A DNA stretch of 64,000 nt from Rhodothermales bacterium. GTDB lineage: Bacteria > Bacteroidota > Rhodothermia > Rhodothermales > Bin80. This document shows positions 9,117-18,131 of the stretch, one piece after another (position 1 is the first letter of the stretch; each line of letters begins with the position of its first letter). The stretch spans positions 2,292,380 to 2,356,379 of the forward strand of contig OX638318.1 of the NCBI GenBank assembly GCA_951812585.1, in the 5' to 3' direction. The notes beneath the pieces were generated by a model. That model worked only from the letters and a program-made list of their open reading frames with translations. It had not been told where the DNA came from and did not search any database. The position numbers and the translations under genes are program-made.

Positions 9117-10229
9117 CTACAGGCGACTCAACAGGCCTGTGATCATCTCCTTATTCGTCGGAAACATGGTCATGTGGCGCGTCAGCGCCTGCATGGCATC
9201 AATGGGGCGACGCGAGTTGAGCGCGCGAAAAAGGCGATGGTACTGATGTGTCTCATCGCCCAGAAGGAGCTCCTCATGGCGTGTACTGGTCTTGCGCAAG
9301 TTGATGGCGGGCCAAATCCGCTTGTGGGCCATCTCGCGGTCCAGCACGATTTCTGCGTTGCCCGTGCCCTTGAATTCCTCAAAGATGACTTCATCCATGC
9401 GGCTGCCGGTCTCAATAAGTGCCGTGGCAATGATGGTGAGCGAGCCGCCGTACTCGATGTTGCGGGCTGCTCCGAAGAGACGCCGAGGGATTTTCATGGC
9501 ACCCGAATCGAGTCCGCCCGACATGGTGCGGCCCGTGCCTTCGCCCCACAGGTTGAAGGTCCGCCCCAGACGGGTCAGAGAGTCCAGTAGCAGTACAACA
9601 TCGCGTCCCAGCTCGACCAGCCGCTTGGCATACTCCATAGCCAGCACGGATACGCGGAAATGACTCATCTCTTCACGGTCGCTGGAAGAGGCGAAGATCA
9701 TTGCATTGGTGGATCGCCTAAAGTCTGTCACCTCTTCAGGGCGTTCATCCACCAGGAGCGCGACCTGGGACACCTCGTGGTGGTTTTGGGTCAATGAAGC
9801 TGCAATCTCCTTCAAAATGATGGTCTTGCCTGTTCGCGGTGGGGCTGCAATCAGCGCACGCTGTCCTTTGCCAATCGGGCACGCCAGATCCAGCACCCTC
9901 ATCGTAATATCATGCGGTCCCTTCACCAGGTTCAATCGCTCTTCCGGATAGATTATGTGTCCGGTTGTGAACTCATCTGTTCGGGCCCATTCCGCGGGCG
10001 ATACGCCCATAATGGAATGCACACGGTGCACCTGCAGATCGCCCTTGCGGCCGGGACGCAGCGTGCCTTCCAGAATGCTGCCATCTCTCAGGTACAGCCG
10101 ACGAATCAAGGGAGGCGGACAGAACGGATCGCCATCGCCCTTCGGAATGTCGTGGCGAATCTGCCGAATGAAGCCGAATTTCTTGTCGCCAATAAACTCA
10201 AGGATTCCGCGAAAGGATTGATCAGCCAT
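9117..10229 (-). CDS. rho: Transcription termination factor Rho
   Basis: The product is a 370-residue hexameric RNA helicase that ends transcription of untranslated RNA. It has a cold-shock-type primary RNA-binding domain (about residues 5-85, GILEFIGDKKFGFIRQ), Walker A APPRTGKT (about 130), Walker B VVLLLDSLTR (about 210), the SLTRLGRTFN loop, and FGAARNIEYGGSLTIIATALIETGSRMDEVIFEEFKGTGN, followed by the R-loop region. It is short compared with E. coli Rho (419): the N-terminal helical bundle is missing and the protein starts almost directly at the OB fold. Many Bacteroidota Rho proteins are instead longer through an N-terminal insertion. Confidence 0.95.
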   Translation of the reverse strand: MADQSFRGILEFIGDKKFGFIRQIRHDIPKGDGDPFCPPPLIRRLYLRDGSILEGTLRPGRKGDLQVHRVHSIMGVSPAEWARTDEFTTGHIIYPEERLNLVKGPHDITMRVLDLACPIGKGQRALIAAPPRTGKTIILKEIAASLTQNHHEVSQVALLVDERPEEVTDFRRSTNAMIFASSSDREEMSHFRVSVLAMEYAKRLVELGRDVVLLLDSLTRLGRTFNLWGEGTGRTMSGGLDSGAMKIPRRLFGAARNIEYGGSLTIIATALIETGSRMDEVIFEEFKGTGNAEIVLDREMAHKRIWPAINLRKTSTRHEELLLGDETHQYHRLFRALNSRRPIDAMQALTRHMTMFPTNKEMITGLLSRL

Positions 10230-10337
10230 ATTCGCGCTTTGTATTGATAACTTGGGATCTAACCAGGCAGCCTGTCATCACGGTGCACGGTCGCACCCGA
10301 GAGCGATGGCAAGATACACGGTTCACCCCAATGGTGC

Positions 10338-10934
10338 ATGAGCGAAGATATTGAAGCAGCGCTTCGGCGCGCGGGCTATACACGCATTGCCGGCATTGAC
10401 GAGGCAGGACGCGGTGCCCTGGCAGGGCCCGTGGTGGCCGCCGCCGTCATGCTGCCGCCCGTCCCTCCGCTGCGGGGCATCGACGACAGCAAGAAACTCC
10501 GACCGGCTGTCCGGGAAGAGCTCTACGACGCCATCCGCGCGCATGCGCGTGCGGTTGCCATCAGCATGCGCGCGCCCGCGGCTATCGACCAGGTCAACAT
10601 CCTTCAGGCTACCCTGGAAGCCATGCGCCAAGCAGCGGAAGGCCTGTGCGTGCCGCCAGATTTTGTTCTCATTGATGGCAATCATGCCTTTGGCGACAGT
10701 CCATGGCCTGTACGTACGGTAACGCGCGGCGACGCGCGCTGCCAGTCTATTGCGGCCGCGTCCATCATTGCTAAGGTTTCTCGTGATCGCATCATGCGCA
10801 CGCTGCATGTTGAATATCCGGATTACGGCTGGGACACCAACGTAGGCTACCCGACCCGGGCACATTACGCGAGCCTCGCGGCTTGCGGGCCGACGCCGCA
10901 TCATCGCAAATCGTTCAGGCTTTGCGCCCGGTAG
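10338..10934 (+). CDS. rnhB: Ribonuclease HII
   Basis: The 198-residue endonuclease cuts the RNA strand of RNA-DNA hybrids and removes single ribonucleotides from DNA. Catalytic carboxylates are visible in IAGIDEAGRGALAGP (Asp-Glu near residues 20-21), in VLIDGNHAFG (Asp near 113) and in the ASIIAKVSRDRIM segment. Length is normal. The 3' end overlaps the 3' end of convergent aroK by 34 bp. Confidence 0.95.
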   Translation: MSEDIEAALRRAGYTRIAGIDEAGRGALAGPVVAAAVMLPPVPPLRGIDDSKKLRPAVREELYDAIRAHARAVAISMRAPAAIDQVNILQATLEAMRQAAEGLCVPPDFVLIDGNHAFGDSPWPVRTVTRGDARCQSIAAASIIAKVSRDRIMRTLHVEYPDYGWDTNVGYPTRAHYASLAACGPTPHHRKSFRLCAR

Positions 10935-11464
10935 TCCTTGATGGCCTGGACTGCAGAGCAAACCAGGTCGGGGTTCCGCGCTGCGGCCTGCACGGTTATG
11001 TGTGCACGCCGATAGTAGGGCATACGCGATGCCAGCAGCAGCGCAATCCTTTTGCTCAGCGCTGCGCTGGCAAGCGCCTGGCCTTGGGGGCCTTGCAGCA
11101 GCGGTCGCGTTGTCCGATCGGCGGACAAGCGGCGCTGCAGCTCATGCACCGGCACCTCCAGATACACCACGATGCCATGCGCGCGCGCCCACGCAAGGTT
11201 TTCTTCCTGCACCAGCGCGCCGCCGCCAACGGCATAAACAAAACCCGCCCTGGTTTCGCGCAATTCGGCGCTTTCCAGAGCACGAAATTGCGCTTCTCCA
11301 CCCTGCGCAAAGATGGCAGCAATGCTCTGGCCGGCGCGCAGTGCGACAAGGTCGTCAAGGTCCGCAAAGCGCAGCTGCAGCGCGGCGGCCAGCGGCGGCC
11401 CAAGCGTACTCTTGCCAGATCCCATGAACCCGGTCAGGAAGATCCGGATACTGCGCAGCTCCAT
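10901..11464 (-). CDS. aroK: Shikimate kinase
   Basis: The 187-residue enzyme phosphorylates shikimate at the 3-hydroxyl in aromatic amino acid synthesis. It shows the P-loop GFMGSGKST (about residues 12-20), the shikimate-binding DLDDL motif (about 36-40), AIFAQGGEAQFRALE (the conserved FRxxE), and the GGG motif in YAVGGGALV. The lid Arg lies in the RTTRPLL segment. Another aromatic-pathway gene, aroB, lies far away at 34.0 kb. The gene is convergent with rnhB and shares its last 34 bp. Confidence 0.93.
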   Translation of the reverse strand: MELRSIRIFLTGFMGSGKSTLGPPLAAALQLRFADLDDLVALRAGQSIAAIFAQGGEAQFRALESAELRETRAGFVYAVGGGALVQEENLAWARAHGIVVYLEVPVHELQRRLSADRTTRPLLQGPQGQALASAALSKRIALLLASRMPYYRRAHITVQAAARNPDLVCSAVQAIKDYRAQSLNDLR

Positions 11465-11467
11465 CGA

Positions 11468-12397
11468 CTACAGTCGATGCTTGACGTGTATTCCGAAGGT
11501 GATCGCCGAAAAGTCGCTCGTCGACATGTCTCCGCTGACCGGCTCGCTGCCATTCCGTCGAATGTTGGGCGCATGATTACGAAGCGGGTCCCACACCAGA
11601 TCCTGGTTACTGTCAAAGTTGAGATGCGTCGCATAGCGTGCTTTCAAGCCGATGGACATGCGGTCCGTTACGTGCCGATCTATGCCAACGAGAATCTGAA
11701 TGACTGGTGTATTGGACTTAAGGGTTGACACAGCACTGCTGACGGTACCCGCGAGATTCTGGCGAATTTCATCGGCATTAGGTTGGTCCAATCCCGTCTT
11801 TATTTCGTCTACGTTCTTGTTGCGGGCCCACAGGCTGGAGTAGCCGGCGCGGGCTGCGGCGAGGCCTACACCCACGCCCGCATACAGGCCGATGTCGCGA
11901 AAGGCAAGCATGCGATCAACGTAGGCGTTAACGTAGCCTCCGCGTGACGTAAAGGAGTCCAGTCGTTCGCGCGCCAAAAAGACTTCCTGGGTCAGCTTGT
12001 CCTGATCAGCGCCGGTGGCGTCGCCGCCGGATAAGATCACGGCGTCATCATGGCGTGCGTGCCATACGGCGAGCTCCACTTCCAAGCGAAGCCAGGGCTT
12101 CATCTGGTAACCGACAGACATATTGCCCAGCAGGCCTGTTGCGCTCTCGAACGGTATTGTCCACCCGTCGCTCGCGCCTCGGTCTGGATCTGTGCACCCG
12201 GGAACGCTGGCATACTGCGGATTGATGTACTCATCACAAACGCTGGACCGGTCGTTGCTGGTGCCGTCGAACGTCACTCCTGGCGACAGGCCGGCGCCCA
12301 CTTCTGATCCGACATACCACTGCGCATGCGCCGCGCCTGCTGTGATCAGCATCAGTGAAAGAACGGAAAACAATATGGTCGTCACGATGTTTTTCAT
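11468..12397 (-). CDS. Predicted outer-membrane beta-barrel protein
   Basis: The product has about 309 residues and a clear Sec signal peptide (MKNIVTTILFSVLSLMLITAGAAHA, cleaved before QWYVG). After that come alternating amphipathic strands typical of OmpA/OmpW-like barrels (YVGSEVGAGLSPGVTF, GNMSVGYQMKPWLRLEVELA, IGLYAGVGVGLAAARAGY, FSAITFGIHVKHRL). The final residues form a C-terminal beta signal-like strand. Two Cys in an early extracellular loop may pair. The start at 12397 was chosen for the signal peptide; an upstream in-frame start would add 11 residues. It lies 3 bp from aroK, so co-transcription is likely. Specific function is unknown. Confidence 0.8.
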   Translation of the reverse strand: MKNIVTTILFSVLSLMLITAGAAHAQWYVGSEVGAGLSPGVTFDGTSNDRSSVCDEYINPQYASVPGCTDPDRGASDGWTIPFESATGLLGNMSVGYQMKPWLRLEVELAVWHARHDDAVILSGGDATGADQDKLTQEVFLARERLDSFTSRGGYVNAYVDRMLAFRDIGLYAGVGVGLAAARAGYSSLWARNKNVDEIKTGLDQPNADEIRQNLAGTVSSAVSTLKSNTPVIQILVGIDRHVTDRMSIGLKARYATHLNFDSNQDLVWDPLRNHAPNIRRNGSEPVSGDMSTSDFSAITFGIHVKHRL

Positions 12398-12710
12398 GAA
12401 TCCAAGATGTTGAAGGTGATTTTGTTGCACATTTGTGCCAAGCCTTCAGTGCACACAGCTTTACAGCAAATGGATACCCCGGAGGAACGCTGAGTGTCAT
12501 GGGTTCGCTGCCTTCCGCGCCACAGCAGCCTCAATGTGTCGGCTGGGTGATGTTGCACATTTTCGTGTTAAAAAGGTTCCGAAGCTCTGGCGCGAAGGGG
12601 TCGCATACAAGCGCTCCACCCAGGGCAACGGTGCGTCCACCCACGGCGACGTTTCGGGACACGGTGTGCACCGCTGGCGTTAACGTGCGGGCATCAGTCA
12701 GGCGCATCCT
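12398..12710. other. Intergenic region with a 12-bp direct repeat
   Basis: This is about 310 bases between the divergent barrel gene and truA, with no credible gene. TGTTGCACATTT occurs twice in direct orientation, at 12423-12434 and 12551-12562. It could be a regulator-binding box for either divergent promoter, or coincidence. Confidence 0.35.
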
Positions 12711-13451
12711 GTGACCTACCGACTACTTATTGAGTACGATGGTGCCCCGTACTGCGGATGGCAGCGCCAAAAGGGGCTGCCATCGGTACAAGCCGCCTTG
12801 GAGGAGGCCTTGGCCATCGTGCTCAGGAAGCCCACGCCGCTCGTCGGCGCTGGGCGTACCGATAGCGGCGTTCATGCGCGCGGGCAAGTGGCGCACTTTC
12901 GCACCGAAGCCCCGCTGGACGAGCGGCGCGTGGCGCGCGCGCTTAATGGCTTGACGCCCGCCTCCATCGCAGTGCATGGGCTAAGCATTGCGCCCGACAA
13001 CTTCCATGCGCGATACGACGCGATCAGTCGTCGCTATCATTACTATGTCAGTGTCAAGCCGAGCGCCCTTGGACGTGGCTACAGGTACGACCTGCCCTAT
13101 GCCGTCGACTTTGATGCCATGAACGAGGCGGCGGCCTGTTTCCTGGGCGAGCACGACTTCACATCCTTCTGCTTGCACCGGTCCGCTGCCGTCAACAAGA
13201 TATGCGTGGTCACTTGCGCTCGCTGGACACAAGGCGGACGGCCGCAACACTGGACATTTGCGGTGGTCGCCAACCGCTTCCTGCATGGTATGGTGCGGGC
13301 CATGGTCGGCACCCTTATAGACATCGGGCGCGGCAAACAGCCCGCGGCGCACCTTTATAGCGTTTTGGCCTCTAGGGATCGGCGCGCGGCCGGACCCGCG
13401 GCACCGCCGCATGGACTGGTCCTCGAGTGCATCGAGTACGCCGCGCATTAG
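12711..13451 (+). CDS. truA: tRNA pseudouridine synthase A
   Basis: The 246-residue enzyme isomerises uridines 38-40 of the tRNA anticodon arm. It begins MTYRLLIEYDGAPYCGWQRQ from a GTG start. The catalytic Asp is in GAGRTDSGVHARGQVAHF (near residue 52). The SRRYHYYV and ANRFLHGMVRAMVGTLIDIG segments complete the family fingerprint. Length is normal. Confidence 0.96.
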   Translation: MTYRLLIEYDGAPYCGWQRQKGLPSVQAALEEALAIVLRKPTPLVGAGRTDSGVHARGQVAHFRTEAPLDERRVARALNGLTPASIAVHGLSIAPDNFHARYDAISRRYHYYVSVKPSALGRGYRYDLPYAVDFDAMNEAAACFLGEHDFTSFCLHRSAAVNKICVVTCARWTQGGRPQHWTFAVVANRFLHGMVRAMVGTLIDIGRGKQPAAHLYSVLASRDRRAAGPAAPPHGLVLECIEYAAH

Positions 13452-13754
13452 CACAGGTACACCCCTGCGGCGGAGTTCAGCCGGCGACCGAGGCGATGGT
13501 CACGGCAACCTGATCCGCTCCGGCGCAAGCCGCAAGCAGCGCATGCCTGCGCGGGTCGTGCACGCGAATGCGCTTGGCCATTATGCCTATGCCCGGCGGC
13601 CTGTCTGCTGGTTGCACTCGGTACAGGAATAGCAGGTGGTGGGACGCGCTCGCGGCGACCGGCCGCAGTGCGGCAGGGACAGTGAACGTATTGCTGGGGC
13701 TTTGCGTAAGAATACGTGCGCTCCGCGTATACAAAGCTCCGCGTATTGCAAGCC
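13452..13754. other. Intergenic region, no confident gene
   Basis: This is about 300 bases between truA and the Kelch lipoprotein. An open frame on the minus strand (13477-13905) runs into the next gene antisense and has no recognisable product. Nothing else stands out. Confidence 0.3.
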
Positions 13755-15059
13755 ATGTCACGCGTTCTACTCGGCCTTTTGCTTTTGGCGGCCTGCGAAC
13801 GTCCATTTGTGGATGTCTCTCAGCCGGATGTCGTGATCTTGTCTCCAGATCTGGCGGAGGTCTTGCAGGAGCCCCGCTTTGTGCTGAAGGTGCGTGCAGG
13901 GTCATTTCGCAACATTGAAACGGTCGCTGTTAACGGCGTGGTGATGGAGTATTCAAGTCCTGATCGATCCTGGTCGGTCCCGATAATCGCGCGCCGGGGA
14001 CTCAATCAGCTCATCATCGAAGCAACGGACATCGAGGGTGTGTCCAAACTGGATACGTTCTATGCCTTGCATCTGCCTTCCCAGTTCGTAGCCAACAGCC
14101 CGGTGCTTCCGGCGGGGCGAGGCGGCCATACCACCACGCGGACGTGGAATCAGGATTTGCTCGTGATCGGCGGTGCGTCCAGAGTCGGTGGTCCGGCCGA
14201 GTCCACGCTCTACGTCATGGCGTACCCCGGGGGCACCTTCACGGCTTCGACCGTACGCCTCCTGGAAGCTCGAACCGGACATACGGCCACGCTTCTGGCC
14301 GATGGTCGGGTGCTGATCATGGGCGGCAGCCGCTCAGACAACGTTACCCGCGTCGCCGATCTGTTGGAAGCACCGGAGGTTTATGACCCGGTCGCGCAGA
14401 CCTTTACCCGCTGGACGGTCCTAGGCGAGCCCATTCGGAGGACCTTGCATACGGCGGTGTACCGCCGCACCAGCGATGGTGAATTCGTAGACCTCTACGG
14501 AGGTCTCGGCGACACCCGCTACGGGAACGATCCATACCTGGGCGTGCGCCAGGACCTGAGGACTTTTCAGGTCCTGCAGGATACGCTTGTGGCCTTGAAT
14601 TCGTTGGCGACGGCTCCCTATCCGGAAGAGGCGATCTACGGACATACGACCAACCGTATTCAGGTAGGACCGTACTACGTGTTCGGCAGTCACTTTGAAC
14701 CGAACTTCCAGCGAGAGGCGAGCTTCAGTCTTGACTTCGGCGCAGCGCAAGGTCTGCAGCTGGATGACGCCCCGCCGCTGCATGTGCCGCGCACGCGCCA
14801 CGCGGCCGCCCCTTTGTTGTCCAACCTTTTACTGATCACCGGCGGACGGCAGCATTCTCCTACGGACATTGTCGCCACGGCCGAGCTCTTTTCCCAGGCC
14901 GCGGGCGGCGTATTTCGGATCAGCGGTCGGTCGCCCACCTGGCCGCGCTTTGGGCATACCGCCACAGCGATTGAGCCGGGCGAAGTGCTGATCATCGGAG
15001 GTTTCGGCCCAGGCGGAACCGCGCGGGCTGCTTCCGAGTTTTTCGTTGTTTTACCGTGA
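13755..15059 (+). CDS. Kelch-repeat lipoprotein
   Basis: The 434-residue exported protein starts MSRVLLGLLLLAACERP, a short signal with lipobox LAAC. An Ig-like beta domain follows (about residues 25-110), then Kelch-type beta-propeller repeats recognisable by RTGHTATLLADGRVLIMGGS, RHAAAPLLSNLLLITGGRQ and RFGHTATAIEPGEVLIIGGFG. Such propellers usually bind glycans or proteins at the cell surface. An in-frame start 13 codons upstream (13716) would hide the signal peptide, so I prefer 13755. The ligand is unknown. Confidence 0.85.
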   Translation: MSRVLLGLLLLAACERPFVDVSQPDVVILSPDLAEVLQEPRFVLKVRAGSFRNIETVAVNGVVMEYSSPDRSWSVPIIARRGLNQLIIEATDIEGVSKLDTFYALHLPSQFVANSPVLPAGRGGHTTTRTWNQDLLVIGGASRVGGPAESTLYVMAYPGGTFTASTVRLLEARTGHTATLLADGRVLIMGGSRSDNVTRVADLLEAPEVYDPVAQTFTRWTVLGEPIRRTLHTAVYRRTSDGEFVDLYGGLGDTRYGNDPYLGVRQDLRTFQVLQDTLVALNSLATAPYPEEAIYGHTTNRIQVGPYYVFGSHFEPNFQREASFSLDFGAAQGLQLDDAPPLHVPRTRHAAAPLLSNLLLITGGRQHSPTDIVATAELFSQAAGGVFRISGRSPTWPRFGHTATAIEPGEVLIIGGFGPGGTARAASEFFVVLP

Positions 15060-15078
15060 AGCACGCGCAACTGATCTA

Positions 15079-15270
15079 ATGGACCTGAACACGATACTTC
15101 GCGCGCTAGTGATAGCGATTGTTCTGGTTATCGGCGCGATGGTTGTCGCGGCCTTGGTGCCGCTTGTCGCTTTCCTGCTCAAGATTGCCTTCTATGTGCT
15201 CGCCATCCTGGTGATCTTGGCCGTCGTCTTGCGGCTTGTTGCACTGTTCCAGCGGCGCAGCCGGTGGTGA
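15079..15270 (+). CDS. Small two-helix membrane protein
   Basis: The product has about 63 residues and is almost entirely hydrophobic: two adjacent transmembrane helices (about residues 8-30 and 33-55) followed by a basic tail QRRSRW, which predicts a cytoplasmic C-terminus. Its stop overlaps the tadA start, indicating translational coupling. It has no family that I recognise. The start at ATG 15079 gives a clean membrane protein. Confidence 0.6.
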   Translation: MDLNTILRALVIAIVLVIGAMVVAALVPLVAFLLKIAFYVLAILVILAVVLRLVALFQRRSRW

Positions 15271-15761
15271 GCCTCCCGGCGCTGCTGGCTCCCGACCGGC
15301 GCTGGATGCAGGCCGCGTTGCGCGAAGCAGAGCAGGCGTTGGCCAAGGACGAGGTCCCAGTTGGTGCCGTCGTCGTCAAGCGGGATCAGATCATCGGCCG
15401 GGGCCACAATCTTGTTGAATCGCTGTCCGATCCTACGGCGCATGCGGAGATAATCGCCATCACGGCCGCCTGCGAGACGATTCATTCCAAATCGCTCAAG
15501 GGTTGCTGCCTCTATGTGACACTGGAGCCCTGTCCGATGTGTGCGGGTGCGATCACGCTGTCTCGTCTTGATCGGCTGGTATTCGGCGCGTTTGACGAGA
15601 AGGCAGGCAGCGCTTCGTCGTTGTACAATATCGTGCAGGACGCGCGGCTGAACCATCGCGTCGCGGTGGTGTCGGGCGTCGAAGCGAGTAATGCGGCCGC
15701 GCTGCTGCGCACGTTCTTTGCGCCGAAGCGGCGCGGTTGGTCCAACAGCCCGCCTCCATGA
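15264..15761 (+). CDS. tadA: tRNA-specific adenosine deaminase
   Basis: The 165-residue zinc deaminase converts A34 of tRNA-Arg(ACG) to inosine. The zinc-binding and proton-transfer motif is HAE in PTAHAEIIAI (near residue 54). The second zinc motif is PCPMCAGAI (Cys near 84 and 87). It starts with tandem GTG codons (15264 or 15267) that overlap the stop of the small membrane protein. The 3' end overlaps the antisense aminotransferase frame by about 209 bp. Confidence 0.93.
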   Translation: MVSLPALLAPDRRWMQAALREAEQALAKDEVPVGAVVVKRDQIIGRGHNLVESLSDPTAHAEIIAITAACETIHSKSLKGCCLYVTLEPCPMCAGAITLSRLDRLVFGAFDEKAGSASSLYNIVQDARLNHRVAVVSGVEASNAAALLRTFFAPKRRGWSNSPPP

Positions 15762-17028
15762 TTGCGAGTGCAGTATCTGCCTGGTCTTTCTCCAGAATCA
15801 GGGCGGGCGCAAGCCGAACGGCGCGCTGCCCGCAGCCAAGCACCAGCAGCTCGCGTGCAAAGCACGCCAGTTCAAAAGCCGCCGCCGCGGCCTGTGTCTC
15901 GAACACCAGCGCCCGCATGAGGCCGCGCCCTCTGACTTCTGTAATCTGAGCGTGCTGAACCAGAAGCGCCTGCAGCTCGTCACCGAGGTATGTGCCCATC
16001 GCGCGAGCCTTGTCCAGGAGTCCGCCCAGGATCAGATCCAGCGTTGCATTGGCCGCGGCGCAGGCGATGGGGTTGCCGCCGAAGGTGCTGCCATGACTGC
16101 CCCGAGGCCAAGACATGACGCGGGCCTTGGCCAGTGTGGCGCTGATCGGCAGTCCAGATCCCAGTCCCTGGGCCAGCGTGATGATGTTGGGAGTCACGCC
16201 CCATTGCTCTATCGCAAAGAACGTTCCCGTGCGCCCCATGCCCGTCTGGATCTCGTCGGCAATAAGCAGAATGCCGTATTCGTCGCAGAGCTTACGAAGC
16301 TGCGCAAAAAACAAGGGTCCCGGGACCCGATGGCCGCCTTCACCTTGGATGGGCTCAACGATCACCGCCGCTACTTCCGCGGGATCCACCAGGCGCGTAA
16401 ACAGGTCGCCACGCCACGATTCGACGCAGTGCACCCCGCAGGTGGAAGGGTCGAGGTTGTATGTACAATCGCTGCAATCGCCGTACGGCATGTGGATGAC
16501 GCCGGGCAGATGCGGGCCGAAACCAGTTCGTTGAACGACCTTGCTGGCGGTTACGCTCATCGCCCCGTACGTCCGGCCATGAAACGCCCCGTAGAACGCA
16601 ATGATGTACGGTCGTTTCGTATGAAAGCGGGCAAGCTTCAGCGCTGCTTCCACCGCTTCAGCGCCCGAGTTGCCCAAGTATACACGCCAGGACTCTGCGC
16701 CGGGCGCAATGGCAGACAAGCGGCGGCACAGCGCCGTATAGGCTGCATAGTAGAAGTCCGTGCCGCAGATATGCAGCAGCTCGGCGGCCTGCTCCTGGAT
16801 GGCCTGCACCACCTGGGGATGGCAGTGCCCCGTAAGGGTGACCGCGATGCCGGACATGAAGTCCAGAAAGCGGTTTCCGTCAACGTCCTCTACCTCCATG
16901 CCTGCAGCGCGGCGTACGACGAGCGGGTATTCCTTGATGAGCGAGGGTGAATGAACCTTGTGATGCTGTGCGATTTCCGCCTTTGCGAGCGGGCCGGGTG
17001 GCGGCGTGACAATGTGCGGCGCGGGCAT
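15553..17028 (-). CDS. Class III aminotransferase lacking the PLP lysine
   Basis: The fold-type I, class III aminotransferase is related to 4-aminobutyrate, acetylornithine and archaeal ornithine aminotransferases. Family motifs are present: FLDFMSGIAVTLTGHCHP, the cofactor-binding FYGAFHGRTYGAMSVT, ADEIQTGMGRTG and GSHGSTFGGNPIACAA. The Lys that should form the internal aldimine, in the usual TLAKGLG motif, is Gln here (codon CAG, plus-strand 16168-16170). The homologous part ends near MEAGCWTN. The last 65 or so residues read antisense through tadA and look like random extension past a lost stop. The protein is either inactive, diverged to another role, or decaying. An alternative start lies at 17049. 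Confidence 0.75.
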   Translation of the reverse strand: MPAPHIVTPPPGPLAKAEIAQHHKVHSPSLIKEYPLVVRRAAGMEVEDVDGNRFLDFMSGIAVTLTGHCHPQVVQAIQEQAAELLHICGTDFYYAAYTALCRRLSAIAPGAESWRVYLGNSGAEAVEAALKLARFHTKRPYIIAFYGAFHGRTYGAMSVTASKVVQRTGFGPHLPGVIHMPYGDCSDCTYNLDPSTCGVHCVESWRGDLFTRLVDPAEVAAVIVEPIQGEGGHRVPGPLFFAQLRKLCDEYGILLIADEIQTGMGRTGTFFAIEQWGVTPNIITLAQGLGSGLPISATLAKARVMSWPRGSHGSTFGGNPIACAAANATLDLILGGLLDKARAMGTYLGDELQALLVQHAQITEVRGRGLMRALVFETQAAAAAFELACFARELLVLGCGQRAVRLAPALILEKDQADTALAIMEAGCWTNRAASAQRTCAAARPHYSLRRPTPPRRDGSAARPARYCTTTKRCLPSRQTRRIPADQDETA

Positions 17029-17126
17029 GGGGCAATTGCGGTTGTGCATGATAGGGGCAGACAGGCGGCTCGAAACACGGCGTTTCGCATGCGGGTTTCA
17101 CGGAGGTGTCAAGGCGGCATCAGTGC

Positions 17127-18131
17127 ATGGTAGATGTAGTAATCATTGGGGCAGGACCGGTCGGACTGACCTGCGGCATCGAGGCGATGCGCGCTGGCCT
17201 GGAGGCAGTCATCGTAGAGAAGGGAGCCTTGACCAATTCGCTCATGGGGTATCCGCTTCACATGGAGTTCTTCTCTACTCCCGAGCTACTGGAGGTTGGC
17301 GGACATCCGTTCACCACCTTGCGATACAAGCCTACGCGCAGCGAGGCATTGGAGTACTATCGTCGCGTGGCGCTGCAGGAGGAGCTTCACATTCGGTTGT
17401 ACGAGCGTGTTCAAGGCGTAGCAGGTCAGGATGGCGCTTTCGAGGTGTTCACGTCCAAGGGTACGATTGCGTGCCGCAAAGTTGTGGCTGCAACGGGATT
17501 CTTTGACATCCCGAACATGCTCAACGTGCCGGGCGAAGCGCTAAGCAAGGTCACGCACTATTATCGCGAACCATATCCGTATACGCGTCAGAAGGTCGCA
17601 GTGATCGGCGGCAAGAACTCTGCAGCCAAGGCCGCACTGGAGTGCTATCGTCACGGCGCAGAGGTCACGCTCATCCATCGCGGCGCGGCCCTGTCGGATC
17701 GCATCAAGTACTGGATCAAGCCCGACTTGGACAACCGCATCAAGGAGGGCAGCATCCGGGTCTTGCTTCGCACCTCGGTAAGAGCCATCGAGCAGCAGCG
17801 CTTGCTGCTCGATGGCCCGGAGGGGCCCTTTGCATTAGACAACGACTTTGTGCTTGCCATGACGGGTTACCGTCCGGATTATGGGTTCCTGAAGGCGCTC
17901 GGCATTGGGACTGAGGACGACGCGTACAAGACGCCCATTTACGACAAGGAATCATTCGAAACCAATCGCGAAGGGCTATACCTGGCGGGTACCGTTTGCG
18001 GCGGCCTCAAGACGAGCCGCTGGTTCATTGAGAACGGGCGGTTTCACGCGGCGCAGATTATGCGGCACATCACTACAGGCAAAGTCGCGCCTTTGAGGCT
18101 CGCCGAGCGTCACTGGAAGACGCTCGAATAG
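17127..18131 (+). CDS. ypdA: YpdA-type bacillithiol disulfide reductase
   Basis: The 334-residue FAD/NADPH pyridine nucleotide-disulfide oxidoreductase is related to thioredoxin reductase but has no CxxC active site, like YpdA/Bdr. Motifs are the FAD-binding DVVIIGAGPVGLTCGIEA, the family-typical MEFFSTPELLEVGGHPFTTL and TRSEALEYYRRVA, an NADPH-binding VAVIGGKNSAAKAALEC, and the C-terminal FAD-binding GLYLAGTVCGG. YpdA keeps bacillithiol and bacilliredoxins reduced. A BrxA-type bacilliredoxin occurs in this same window at 49797. I chose ATG 17127; GTG 17106 would add seven residues. Confidence 0.87.
   Translation: MVDVVIIGAGPVGLTCGIEAMRAGLEAVIVEKGALTNSLMGYPLHMEFFSTPELLEVGGHPFTTLRYKPTRSEALEYYRRVALQEELHIRLYERVQGVAGQDGAFEVFTSKGTIACRKVVAATGFFDIPNMLNVPGEALSKVTHYYREPYPYTRQKVAVIGGKNSAAKAALECYRHGAEVTLIHRGAALSDRIKYWIKPDLDNRIKEGSIRVLLRTSVRAIEQQRLLLDGPEGPFALDNDFVLAMTGYRPDYGFLKALGIGTEDDAYKTPIYDKESFETNREGLYLAGTVCGGLKTSRWFIENGRFHAAQIMRHITTGKVAPLRLAERHWKTLE

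Noticed and set aside
13477-13905. Minus-strand open frame between truA and the Kelch gene
   Set aside because: It runs antisense into the Kelch lipoprotein start and has no recognisable domain.
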